Assembly: GCA_039619475.1 (NCBI GenBank)
Contig: CM077116.1
Coordinates: 255,045,440-255,109,439 of the forward strand
From: Icerya purchasi
Taxonomy: Eukaryota > Arthropoda > Insecta > Hemiptera > Monophlebidae
Length of the DNA stretch: 64,000 nucleotides
Direction: 5' to 3'
Shown here piece by piece: positions 24,617-36,900 of the stretch. The notes under the pieces were generated by a model, which worked only from the letters and a program-made list of their open reading frames with translations, was not told where the DNA came from and searched no databases. Each line of letters opens with the position of its first letter. Within the stretch, counting starts at the first letter, position 1. The position numbers and the translations under genes are program-made.

Positions 24617-25075
24617 CACATATTGTGAATTGCGATGTTAAAATTTAAAAAAATAATTATTTAATAAAAATAGTATAATAAAAATAGCTATGACAAAAAG
24701 TTAGTACAACATAGAGTTATTATAGTGCAATTATGTAGGTACAACACCAATAATTTGATGGTTGCAAGTTCAATTCCAAGGTTGGTTAGAAGTTTTGTTT
24801 TTTTTAAACTTTATTTACAACTATAATTTACGAAGGTAAATATCTTCAATTATGTACCCAGCAGTCAAATGAAAACAAACGAATTTAACAAAATTGTTTT
24901 AGATATTTATTTATTTATTATTTAAAGGAAAAAAAAAGAAACAAACAAAACAAAAAAAAAAGACGCTTTCGGCCACTCATCGGGCCATATGCAGTTTTAG
25001 CTATTTAAATTATACTATTTTTAATAATTATTCTTTCAAATTGCAACATCGCATTTTACAATGTACATCCTATCA
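24617..25075. repeat. Inverted-repeat element (arms ~75 bp) with a tRNA-like B box inside
   Basis: 24617-24690 (gacacatattgtgaattgcg ... aaaaatagct) is approximately inverse-complementary to 24998-25075 (agctatttaaattatact ... gcaacatcgcattttacaat). Between the arms there is ggttgcaagttcaattccaa, similar to a tRNA B box, and A-rich stretches. It may be a MITE-like insertion; the ends were not fixed. Confidence 0.45.
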
Positions 25076-25079
25076 TTTT

Positions 25080-28000
25080 TTGATTTGCAGTTATTTTCTA
25101 TGTGTATATACAATTTATAGGTGTGAAAATAAAAAATAACATTTTTTATTTGTACAACTTATTATTTTTTTTTACACAATGATTGATAACACATCTAGAC
25201 ATGAATATGAATAATTATGTTCAATTTCATGTTCAGATGTTCAGCAGTTTTTTTATAAAGTGCGCTACAAGAAAGAGTCATTTTGATCTATATGTAGGCT
25301 CGCTTCGCTCGCCTAAATGACACCTTACGACTTAGTACACTGTAAAAAACCGATGATAACGATTATTAAGAGAAATTAAAACATTTTAATAAGAACAGAT
25401 TTACTGGCTATAGTGATTTCTTTTTTCATTTTTTTGTATTAATTTTGTATTTAAATAAAAAATAAAAAAATGCTTTTCAAAATTTTTTTATTGATAACAC
25501 TAAAGATCACCAATAGTTACTAAATAAAAAAAAAAGAAAAAAGAAAATCGGTTAATAAACAAACAGAGGAGAAAAAGGTACTGAACTCTTTTGTCTTTGC
25601 CTATTTATATATAGATAGGTTTAAAGTTCGGAACAATCGAGATTGGAAAGCGACCAAACAAACCACAAGTCGATAAACTGTCGCACTTGATATTCGGACA
25701 ATAAATTAGTAACTACAACTTTACGGAAAGAATTTTAATTTTCAACTAGCGGGCTTATTTAAATTCGTGACTCATGCAGGCAGTTGCACGCGGGACTGGA
25801 CAATATTCTTACTAGAGCTATCAGGGTTACATTTACCGACTCTTGCGGTTTAAGCGCGTTCATAAAATTCTGCTTTTGACACGAAACGGCGTCAGATTTT
25901 ATCTGCTTGGAAAAACGAATGAATCAATTCGCTTTTGAGTTCGGAAATATGTCGACAAGTGCAAATTGGAGAACCATCGATTACAAGTTCAAGGTAAACG
26001 AGTTCGATCGGTAGCCCCGCAGCGTCAGCTTGAGTTAACATTGTTCGCCGAATGGTAATTTAGGTCAGCCGGCCATGGAACCAGCCGTGTAGCTTCTGCG
26101 GATGCTTAGTAGTCATTGTTTACTTTCGATTTAGCAACCAGTTTTTTTCCGATTAATCCCGGATAAAACTAGTCATACTAATTCCGTATTTTTTTTATCC
26201 GTTTCGATTTTAACGTGAGATGATCGAAAGCCGGTTCTCACTGGGAAAATAATTTCTACCTTCAGAGCCGATCGTATACATTGGTAGTTCTCAGTTTCCT
26301 GGTCCTGTCCATATGCGAAACAAGAACGCTCTCTTGAAAGAATGTAAAAAAAACCGGTGGTGCGTAAGTTAATAACGAATAGGAATGTTCGAAATTGCCA
26401 GTAAAAAATCTAACAGCCTGAAAGAGGATTCGCTTGTACTCTAAAATTGCACTAAACTCGTTCCGACAAAAAAAAAAAAAAAACCCGAAGAAGCCACCGG
26501 GATCAAAAAAAGACTTTTAAATGCGCGGATCAATACGAGCTAAACTTTTTAAATTTGCTCTTAAGAAGTCGGTTTTCAGTTGTGGAAGTGCGCTAGTGAC
26601 TGCGCACCAAGTTAGAACGCTACCGATTTTTACAGTACGTTCTGGGTCCGGCACACAACGTGCGTGTAACGATCGATTTAGAATAATTATCCTCAATAGC
26701 CTCACTCATCTTCGCCACCACAACTCGCGAAATACCTCAAGAAGCTGCTACACTTTCGTCGACCTTCAATCGTTACACAATATTTTACACTGTCGAAGCA
26801 ATAAATAGTGTGGCACACTTTGCAATTTTATCGTATTAACTCCTCGTCATCGCAGTCATAACTTGATCCGAAAATAAAATCGAAATTGCCTTTTTTGCAG
26901 ATTCTCTATGTTCTAGTGAACCTCTTTGTAGCTGGAAACATTATTTCATCAGCGCAAGAAGGTTGAAGCGATAAACCGAGGTTCCCGCCGGGGATATATC
27001 GCACATAGCACCAGTACAGCTTCTTCCAATATTAAGAAGCACTATGCTGAATTGCGCCATCAAACAAGCAAAAAGCAGGTTCTCCGATTTCCCTCAGTTC
27101 GATGGAATTTAACCGATAGGTACACAGAGAACGGAAACGCGTGCGTATTGGTCAGACTGTCTCACGGCTTCACATCAAAATCCTCGCACCATGTGTTTCA
27201 TTTATCCGCATTACCATTATACATGTACACTCATTGATTAACAGAACTAAACAGTTGGTTAACTGTAAGGGCGGAACACAATCGCTAAACTTCTCCCGGT
27301 CGATCGAAACTTATTTGCCGCTATAGCAACAGATTAATTTTAACAACTGACTGTATGGAAATGTTTCAAAATGCAGCAGATTTAATCTTACTATACCGTT
27401 ATTGTATAATAAAGCTTAGCCGACAGTCCGGCTACATTAGCAGTACGCGGTATGTAGGAAGGGGGAAAAAAATGTCATTATGAAATTAAAAAGCTCAACT
27501 TTGACTATTCTCGCCAATTTAAAATGTCCTCTTCGGATAGGTTTCTTCCTGTTTTCTCTTCTTCCGGTATTACCCTTCTGTCTGCAGCTGCTCATTCCAA
27601 ACTACGGTTTGACTCTTACGTTCCCTAATTCTCTAACCCCTTGAGTTCCCTCGAGTTAGAGGATAATCATGCAAATTGTTCCTCTCTTTTCATTGCAGGC
27701 ATTATTGAACGCTTCTTGAAGCGAAAATTTAATTACCTTTCTAAATAAATTCATAAACTTGCAGAGATCGGAGGAGACGGATAATCAGAAAATGACCGAG
27801 TGATTCCATCGGTCGCACTAACGTTTAAATATGGCGATTCGTTTCGCGATAAAATTTATAGGCATCTTATTCGGAACAGACATTACGGAAGTGGTGTACT
27901 AACGAGAATTAATTTTAGCAAAAGGCGAATGTTGGGTGCACTTAAATTGTGTAATTCGATATGTTCCCATATTTAGACTGTGCATCGTAAACAACAAGTA

Positions 28001-28640
28001 ACACTCAATTATTAATTAGCCTCTGTAATAAAATCGGCGACGGTTACTTTTCTCTATGTGCCCCCTGCTGCAGATTTATAAGAGCTCATTTGCAAGTAGC
28101 CTGTCTGTTTCGGAAAAGTTCGTTTCCATATCAACACGATCCTTGTCACGAATTGAATACCGCGCCATTTACAATTAAAAACTATTGGAAACTTTGCACT
28201 TTCACCTGTTGAAAGTTCGCCGAAGTTCAATAAATAATGTGCGAGAAATGAAACAGTTCGGTAACGAATCTTTATCGGTGTTGACCCCTGAATAATTCAA
28301 TGATTCGTTCAAAATTGAGCTATTTTCCGTGTTTCTATGCGGCAGTGCTTCGAGAACTTTCCTATTCAAATTCGATAAATTACATTTTATTCTAAAATCG
28401 GTACACCCAATAATCCTTTCTAGGTTTAACTTTAGCCTTGGTCGCTCGATGAATCTCATTTGGGTTACCGTTTTTTTTTTTTAAATATTTCGTCTTTCAA
28501 TTGCTACCTATTCACCGATTTTCTTCCGAAAAAAATCTCCCCCGTTCTACTCGATTAATCTGCTTTCTTTACACCTCCTAGATTGATCTACTTCCTCCTT
28601 CTTATTCTGAACAAACTTTCACCTTTTATTGTCTAGAATT
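25080..28640. other. Non-coding stretch, no gene recognised
   Basis: Holds poly-A runs (26467-26483), a small GC-rich partly palindromic segment at 25299-25317 (aggctcgcttcgctcgcct) of a kind seen near ends of arthropod repeats, and short open frames at 26517-27330 on both strands without recognisable features. I see no exon or element I can name. Confidence 0.45.
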
Positions 28641-28648
28641 TTCTCCAA

Positions 28649-29560
28649 CATTTGGTAATATATTTATTGACCACCCTAGAAGTCCCGCTGGTGTTGGCAC
28701 TGATATTAGTCATTTGGCGTTTTCTCCGACTCTATCAGCGTCTTTATAGCATTCCCTTTTTCATTCCTTTCCATACGATTACGTTATTGTTTACATTCGG
28801 TCTTTTATCCATTATACTACAACCAGTTTCATTCATGGTGACTCTTTTGCTTTTGATTCCCTAGCTGCGCAGGCAATTTAGGTAATGAAGCATTTTCTTA
28901 CTCGTTCTGTATAAAAATTTCCATCTTCTTTCCTTGCAAATAAAACTTTCGTCTTTTATTTCGTTCAGTTTATAGGCCTCCATTTTCTCTAATCCTCTTT
29001 CATTATACAGCCCTTGCGAGTTCACCTCTGATTCGATAATTTCACTCTCTTCCGCACAGCTGCAATCGTTTCTTTTAACTTACGTGCACTACCTTCTTTC
29101 ATTCTCTAGTTCTCGCCTTTCATCTCTGTTTCTTCTCTCTGCGTATCCTGACCTTCCAAAATTATCTGTGCACTTTTTCTCCGAATATGAATATTTCTTC
29201 TTGCTGTAACCCTTTTTTTTTTTTTTCTTTATCTTACAGCTCATTACAAAGTCACTCCCAGGTTTGCCCGACATGAAATAATTTTCGGTATCAGAGAAAT
29301 CTGGAAAGGTAAAGACAAACCATTCCAAAAAGAGAAAGCGACCTGTTCACAATATTCTCTTCGGATCTATTAGATCCTTAGCTACCTTTAATTATATTTA
29401 AACATTTCGATTCTTTGCAACCATGCCCCATCATCGTTTCTTTTCCTTAATTTTTTCTTCAGTATATTTGCTAGCCTCTAATACGAACTGACCCCAAGTT
29501 TAACTACTAGTTTAAGTCACCGAGTCAACCGGTGCCTATAAAAATAGAAAAAAAAAGTGG
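28649..29560 (+). mobile_element. Heavily decayed LINE fragment with a SINE inside
   Basis: Traces of the RNase H domain are readable: IFIDHPRSPAGVGTDISHLA (28657 on), aligning with IFTDGSKGPNGVGASF of the copy at 51833, and later DSFAFDSLAAQAI, aligning with the NxxADSLAQIAV end. The strand is pyrimidine-rich like the other copies. A SINE body (29240-29395) interrupts the 3' part. The end may be near 29560 (tgcctataaaaatagaaaaa). No open frame remains. Confidence 0.55.
29240..29395 (+). mobile_element. tRNA-derived SINE, copy 3 (body only, diverged)
   Basis: Matches the SINE body: gtcactcccaggtttgcccg ... atgaaataattttcggtatc ... ttctcttcggatctattaga. The tRNA-like head is lost or replaced by a poly-T/pyrimidine stretch, so this is a 5'-truncated copy. 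More diverged than the copies at 8871 and 17433. Confidence 0.65.
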
Positions 29561-30461
29561 AAAATTTTTTTAACGTAATTTTTTGATTTTATGAAAAAGC
29601 TTCTGCGTTTTGTTTTATATTTTGAATTTCACTTTTAAAGGTTTACCTAGTGATCAGTTATGAATTTTTTAAGGGTGATTTTTGAGGTCGTTTTAAGATC
29701 CGTATTATATATGTTCTTGATGGATTGTGGAGTTTTTGCCGTCCCGGGTAATCGGTTAGCTTGAAGTTACAGATACCGTTTTAAAGAGAAGTTTAATTGT
29801 AATTTACGGTCCAATTTTGAAGTTTATAAGTGAAACTTTCCGTGAGCCATTGCATATTTTGATGTTTTTGTCGTTTTTGAGAACCATCCTTTTAGGATTC
29901 CATATATTGTATGTATACAATCGTAAAAATATCAACAAATGTTACGCGCAAAAGTAAAATAACTTTTGCCGCCATTGCATTTCGACTCTTGTTCAATCGT
30001 GACATCCGTCCCTAACGCGGGAATATTTCTGAGAGAATATTTTTCGGTTTGTAGTCGTACGGACGAAATATTTTTTCGTTTAAAATCTTTTCAAGTTCCT
30101 AAAAGATCACTTTCACATTACAAAAAAAGAGAAAAAAAAAAAAGAAAAAACTTTCGCAGACACTTCTATGCAACGTGATTACAGAAAGGAGCATCGAAAT
30201 AAAAATGTTCTTTGGTTTTTTGCTCTGATTAGCTTTCAAATTAACTCCGGTTTTATAACACCTGAAACGGTGTAATGACAACATTAAATGCATCTTCGGT
30301 CTGCTGACTAACTTCTGTTCATCATTAAAACAACCATTTGCTCATGCAGTTTCTCGCAATTGAATGATTAGGTCTCAATTGTTTTTATACAGCCTCTTTC
30401 TCTGGCACTTTCAAAAAAACTCTTCGATCCAATTTAAACTATAGTCAAAAAAATATAAACC
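29561..30461. other. Non-coding stretch
   Basis: AT-rich, with an A-rich tract at 30120-30150. No gene or repeat recognised. Confidence 0.5.
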
Positions 30462-30469
30462 ATCTGTGC

Positions 30470-31898
30470 CAAGGGCGGATCCAGAAGGAAACACGGGGAG
30501 GGGGGATTATATAATTACGCAAAATCTTCTACGGCAGGCAGTAGATTTGAGAAATAGTCCTTGTTTCATAAAGAAAATCAAATTATAGAAATTTAAAAAT
30601 GTTTTAAAAATACATAATTATTACAATTTTTAATTTAACTTTTGTCTTATATTTAGGGGTGAAAAATGAAACGAAATTATAAAATTCTAGCTAAAATGAT
30701 AGTTTAGAAATAGTAAGAAAGGTAGTATTTTTATTGAACTTTATTTCTTTTTTATTTTTGTTAGAACTATTTTTCTCATTAAAATTACAAAATAAAATTA
30801 AAAAAAAATAAAAATGGCAAAAGATCGACAACAGTTGTGTTTAAAATGCTTTTCTACCAAAAATAAATACTAACTTCGAGGTTTATTATAAAAATTTAAA
30901 AATGCACTAAAAAGTAAAAAATAATTACTCCCGATAAGAAAATATATATCAGAGTGATATACCCTTAAAGGTGATATCGTAATTCTTATACAACACTGAT
31001 ACTTATTAGAGTTGGCATCAAATTCATATTATAATAATAATTAAAAACTGTGTTAAATGTTTCCTAGATATTGTAACATGAATTTGATGCCAACTCTAAT
31101 TAAGGTATCAGTGTTGTATAAGAATTACGATATCGCCTTAAGTATGTCACTCTGATATAGATATTTTTTATCGGGAGTAATTATTTTTTACTTTTTAGTG
31201 CATTTTTAAAATAAACCTTGAAGTTAGTATTTATTTTTTGTAAAAAAAGCATTTTATTTTACAATTTTTAGCGTTATGCTTGAATTTTTTTCTTGTTAAA
31301 AATCAATTTTTTTTCACATTATTCTCCATACTTTATACTTAAAAAAAAATCGATTTCTTTATTTTGAACTGCATATTTCCACGGTAAAAACATCAAAAGC
31401 TCTATATTTCCATGGTAATTTGGCAAATTTATAATATTTTAAGTCAATAAATCTAACTTGACGTTGAAACTAATCATGAACGAAAAGCATCCAAAAAGCT
31501 TCAACTCCCGCATTATTAAGCATAACTCAAAAACTACCGATCAGATCTTGATCAAATTTAAATGGGACCACACAAGAAAATCCACCTTTCAAATAAAAAT
31601 CGGTTCACCTAGAAAAAAGTTCTGAGGTAACACACATAAAGAAAAAAGCAAAAAAGATACAGTCGAATTGAGAACCTCCTCCTTTTCTTGAAGTCGGTTA
31701 AAAATAGAATAACAAAGGAACATTAATAGTTTTACTAGAAAATAGTATTAAATATTAGTTATTAAAATCCATAGATGTAAAATTCATACAAATCTTTTAT
31801 AGCATAAATTAAGTTTCTCTGTTATAACAAATTTTTTCATAGAGGCTTTGGTTCTTTGGGGGAAAATGTCCCCCCCCCCGGGGGGGGGTCCGTCACTG
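30470..31898 (-). mobile_element. Non-autonomous hAT-type element, copy 1 (with nested palindromic element)
   Basis: One end is caagggcggatccagaagg, the other ends ggtccgtcactg; read inward both begin CA[GA].G.C.GAT. The exact 8-bp direct repeat atctgtgc flanks it at 30462-30469 and 31899-31906, as expected of hAT transposition. The same element in opposite orientation lies at 41536-42356. G/C homopolymer runs lie just inside both ends. No transposase is encoded. It is longer than copy 2 because a palindromic element (30843-31703) inserted into it. Confidence 0.88.
30843..31703. mobile_element. Palindromic (fold-back) element nested in the hAT copy
   Basis: An inverted repeat of ~184-bp arms (30843-31027 and 31077-31260) is followed by a ~440-bp tail with gcataactcaaaaactaccg, aatttaaatgggaccacac, and ending cctcctccttttcttgaagt-cggtta. 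The whole unit recurs at 43711-44538. Comparison with hAT copy 2, which lacks it, fixes the insertion point: ttaaaa is present on both sides here and once in the empty site. The terminal 'gaagtcggttaaaa' tail is widespread in insect repeats, but I cannot assign it a superfamily. Confidence 0.75.
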
Positions 31899-31989
31899 AT
31901 CTGTGCAAGTACCAAGACAAACGACATATTAGTTATCCGTTTTTCTGGCAAAAATTGGCAAAATGAAAATGTGCAAATTAATAATTGCT

Positions 31990-32115
31990 TTCATCAGAAA
32001 GGAACACTGGCCCTACTATTCTCATCAGATCCATTAGAAGCTTAAGTACATTATGAAAAGCTTAATTTCGTAATTCCCGACGTCCTGCTAACGCGGTATG
32101 TAACTTACTTTACTT
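31990..32115 (+). mobile_element. tRNA-derived SINE, copy 4 (3' half)
   Basis: aaaggaacactggccctact, ttctcatcagatccattag, aagtacattatgaaaagct and the tail cttactttactt match the 3' half of the copy at 8871. The 5' part is missing. It begins about 85 bp right of the hAT target duplication. Confidence 0.75.
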
Positions 32116-33821
32116 AATAGTTTTTTTTTTTTTTTTTTTTATTCCCTTAAATTGTATGTGCTGTGTGTAACTACTATGGTCATTATAGCACACACAAGGG
32201 AGGGGGGGGGGTAATTTAAATGTGGTGAGTTAAGCCACTGATAGTCAATAGGCGAGCAAAATTTTATCGGTGAATATGGCGGTGTAACATTAATCGAAAT
32301 GAATTTCTTTTGACAATTAATGATTTCTGGTTATTCGGTTAATCAATTTTCGTTTAGTTTATGCCGAAACCTCGAACACGTTCTGGTATGTTGCAATTTT
32401 TTTGGTTTGCAGCGGTTTTGCTTGTTTTTGAAATGCCTTGACTGCGCAAAGATCAGAACGTTACAATTAAAAACTGGCAACCAGGGATCTTCGAAGTAAG
32501 AGCAGATTTGCAGGGAAATGAGAAAGCAATCCGCAACGGTCACGCAATTAAAATTAAGCAGAGTTGAAGAAGTAATCGATCTTCAACGTCTAATTTTATT
32601 GTAAATTTTGATTAATTTAGAATCTTAAGTGATGCGTTTTAGCAAGCGATGTGTTTTTAGTCAAAAGAGGTCCTTCGCGAGCAAATTGACTTTTACATCA
32701 TTTTGGCCTTCACGTATATCAACAGGTAGAGAGAAGTTTTTGGGAGTGCCTTCACGCTGCATTATCCTTCATATTAGTATTCTTCCGGGTTTCTTGGGCC
32801 GAATGTCTTGTAACGTTTTCAGCTTTCGTTGATGTGTTTTTTTTTTTTTTTCTGTTTATTTTGCTGATTTTGTTATAATATTTGTATCTCAGTTGATTAC
32901 TCGTGATGATCGATCAAGTGTTTATTGGTGTTATTTTAAACGAATTCGAAATTATTCGCGTGTCAATTTTTTAGGCAATTTTTTTACTGTTTAATTCGAA
33001 GGATACGTATGCACTTAATTACATAATAAATCAGTGTAGCTGTGCGGTGAAGTGTGCCAGTTTATTTTACACTGATATATTTTTCCATTGTTTAGAAATC
33101 ATGTTACTTTTTTGCATTATTTAGAAGTTCTGGTACATTTTTTCGTTACAGAAGTTGACGAAAGCTATTAGTAAAATCTGCAAATATTGTAGCACAGAGT
33201 CATGCAATTAAAAATTGCCGTACAAAGCGCAAATGAAGAAGTTACACAGTTAATTAAAACCGAATCTTCCGTAAGAATTGTAGAAAATTACCATCTGAAG
33301 ATCTGTCATTACGCCGAGGTAGATCGAATTATGCGTATATGCATTACTTTTTTTTTAAATTTCAAAATGTAGGTTTCCCTAATATAGTATAAATTATAAA
33401 AATCGTATTCGAAAGTTATTTATTGCAATGAAAGACTTCAGTGATTAGCTTACGTTACGTCGAAATCTATTGCACCTATTTATACCTTTTTCTAGTTGCA
33501 TCTCGCCGTTATTCTCCAAGTTCACAAATTTAGTAATTTCGTTCGGACCAAAACAAAAATGAAAACGCCGCAGTGAAATAAGTTTTATTTAGGTTTTTGA
33601 TAAACAGTAAACAATTAGTAAGATAAAATCCAATTAAATTGCCCTGTTCCAGTAATTGCCTCGATATTTCAATATTATTATATTTTGAAGATACGTATTT
33701 TTTGGTCTATTAAAATAATTCTCTTTCATTAGATGCAGTACAGGCATGTAATTGATAATTTTAACAGCCACAATAATGATAATAATGATTAGTAATAATA
33801 ACAATAAGCATAATAATAAGC

Positions 33822-33876
<55 letters not shown>

Positions 33877-33880
33877 TAAC

Positions 33881-33913
<33 letters not shown>

Positions 33914-36900
33914 AGTAATTGAATAACCAAAAAAGCAATAACTCTTTCAATAATAAATAATTTAATGATGCCTCTTTATTATAGAACCAGTTGCCGGAAT
34001 GACCCGTTTACAATAATCGTTCTATTGGATTAATAGTAAATTGTCACTCGCTTATCTGCAAAACACGCACACAGGCTCTTTTCTCTTTTGTTAATTGAAT
34101 TGGGGTAACATCATGTATTCGGTTATTTTTTTCTCTTTATTCAAACTTCTAGTTTGAATATAATAATAACGAACGAGAAATATTACTAGCCAAAGTATAG
34201 ATCATTCAACTAATACGAAACCACTTTGTAAAAAATTAATTTTCCATCGATACATTTAAACCCCATAAGCGTTGCTGTAACGCGTCGATAAGCTAGATGC
34301 AACCAAAGTATCCAGGCATCTTTCATTTTTCTTACCTTTTTTTAGTCTCGCCACCGAACCACTTAGTCGCTAACTAACGGTGGATTAGACAAACTGCTTT
34401 TGTTGATTAAATAACCAGTTTAGAAAGGTATTTTTCAGATGTTTTTTTTTTCCTTCATTTTAAGTAATATCTACAATATTTACGCAATGCATGGACGGTG
34501 GGGAGATTTTTCACCGCCAAACCATGCACGCGACTATAATCTTTACATGAATATTTAATTGCTGGCGGCCAACCGTCCCTAAAAAAGCGATCTGTCACCG
34601 TTAATGTCACATGAAGGAGGTAGCTCATAAGGTGAAGAAAAGTCAAATGCGTTCAATTATTTTTCAGCCGTGGACAATGTGCACCAATACCCCCTCCATA
34701 TCCCACGGTCTACCTTATATGAGCGCATTGTGGACCGTACAATAAATGGTATCCTAAAGTCCGATGCAGCAACGGTAGTTTTAAATTGTCTGTCCGCGGC
34801 CCCGTACATCCATAAATGGCTTGCTGATTAGGAAAAGAGCGTTCGCTAAAACTATCCGATTTGATCGTTACCCAATGACCAGCTCATTACTCTGATAAAT
34901 GTACAACAATGTCTGACTGTTAACAAAGCACCGCTAACAATGGAAGTTCTTCCAAAGAAGTTTTGCATGGGTGCGAATAGCAGCACTCGTTATTAATTTC
35001 AACGTAGAATCGGAATTGTACATCGATTGGAAAGACGCTGCCGATCGGCTGACTGTAATATTAAGGCAATTAATTTTTAACCTCTTTTATGCATTATATT
35101 AAGCGCCCGACATTGAAACAAATTTGTGTTCGTATATCTCTCATTTTCAGCCATCACGAATGATTTTCATCATTACAATATTTTCTCCATTTCCTTCCTT
35201 TATTTCTTCCAGTGGTAATGCCGATAGATGCACGTTCGTCGTATATTGTCTGGTAAACGTATTTTATAAGTATTTTGATACTTTACCATCGAAAGATCGC
35301 TTAACTTTGCTTTTATACGAAAGTGCTTCGATGTACTTGAAATATTCCTAATAACGCCGGTTTTCAGCCTGTTCGATGGTTACTTCTTAGCTGCTGAGTT
35401 TATTTTCCTTTGTAGGAATATTCTCCAATTCGTATACATCTTTACTACTGCATAGGCAGGGTGACCTTTTTATTAAAAATCGATGCTTTTTCTAAATGGC
35501 TACTTACATTTTACGTTTAATCACTCTGCAGTTGTTTAATTTTCTTTTTTTTCGTATTTAACCATCTACTTCAGACATCTTTAAGTATTTTATTAATTAG
35601 ACCACTTTAGATCCTTATTCCCCTCATCATCATATATTTTTGCACATAGCTGTTGCACACGCTCACTTTTTCGATTTGACACTATCTGTGCAATACTCGC
35701 GGGTGGTGCAGTATACATTTTACACAGTTCATATACAGCTCGTAGCTCCAAACCGTATGTTTAACAGAGTCCGGTTCTTCAAAATGACAAAAATCTGACC
35801 CCGCCGTGGTTTTCAATATTTCTGGTGTTAGACACAATGTCCCGTTCCTAATAACCAAACCGTAAGTATAGTCCCTTGCCATATCGTTTGTAAACCGAGT
35901 AATTGCTCGCGTCAACTATTATTTTGTCTCGTACATTGTCAATATGGCACTTACTTTACTTTTACATTCAAACAAATACATAATTTATGTATTATCCGCC
36001 ACCTGTCTTAGTTCTCCGTAAACATTATTCTTTATCTGCTGCCCCCATGCGTATTTCTTGAACCGTTTACAGTACAAACTCGTTGAACTTGTTTGTCGTT
36101 CAATTTTTCAAAACACTTTTTTTTTCTTTCCCGTAATAAACTTCTCCAATTTCCTTTTCAATAATCGCTTTGCTGTATATCGTACGTGTTTTTTTTTGGG
36201 AAACACTTTCTCTCAGGTTACGAAATTTAGTTCCACTATTGCAAAATAAAGCCTCTCATATTTTGTCGGATTTCAGTAATTACACGATCACGCGAAGAAC
36301 TATCCGAATTATTAAAAAGGAATAAATGTCCCGAAAAAATTATCGATATCCCCTTGCGATAATTAATATCGTTCGACAATTTTATTTTGTCTTAACAGTT
36401 TCGAATTGATTGTGCGGTGGTAGCTTCAATTTTAAGACAACGCTCCACGAGTAATAGAGACTCCACTCGTGACCGCTGTTCTCTTTTCAGCCGTATTACA
36501 CGCAACATACGTATAATGAACGAATTTCTTTTTGCAACAAGACAATGCACGCGTCATTACTTCCGCAAACCAGAGCATACACAAAAGAAGCATATCCTAT
36601 AACGACTGCATTGTATAGCCAACTTGTAGTTTATCGAGTCGAGGGGTGTGCTCTGAAAAAAGAATTCAAAAACAAAAAGAGATCGTTCAATGACTTAAAA
36701 ATGCTTCTTCGATTAAGAAATGAAACGTCATTTCTTAGAAAGGTATCCGGTTCCTCGCCGCAAATATACCGCAACGATGACAAGCAGTTCTTAAGCTGCG
36801 GAAATATCGTTTAATGAAGGATGTTACAATTTATAGACAAAAATCATCGGCGCATTACTAATTGTTTGCCGTTCATTATAAAAAAAAAAAAAAAAAACAC

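Noticed and set aside
24740..24790. True tRNA gene
   Set aside because: Only a B-box-like stretch; no acceptor stem or cloverleaf can be drawn.
33634..33930. Poly-Ser/poly-Leu open frame
   Set aside because: It is the translation of an (AAT)n(GAT)n microsatellite.
34440..35070. Possible LTR-retrotransposon or transposase remnant (fragments like WKDAADRLTVILRQL)
   Set aside because: No catalytic motif, no terminal repeats and no consistent frame.
35682..35960. Minus-strand 77-codon frame, and a SINE-like tail (cttactttactttt at 35949) on plus
   Set aside because: The frame has no family features, and the rest of the segment does not match the SINE body; the tail alone is too simple.
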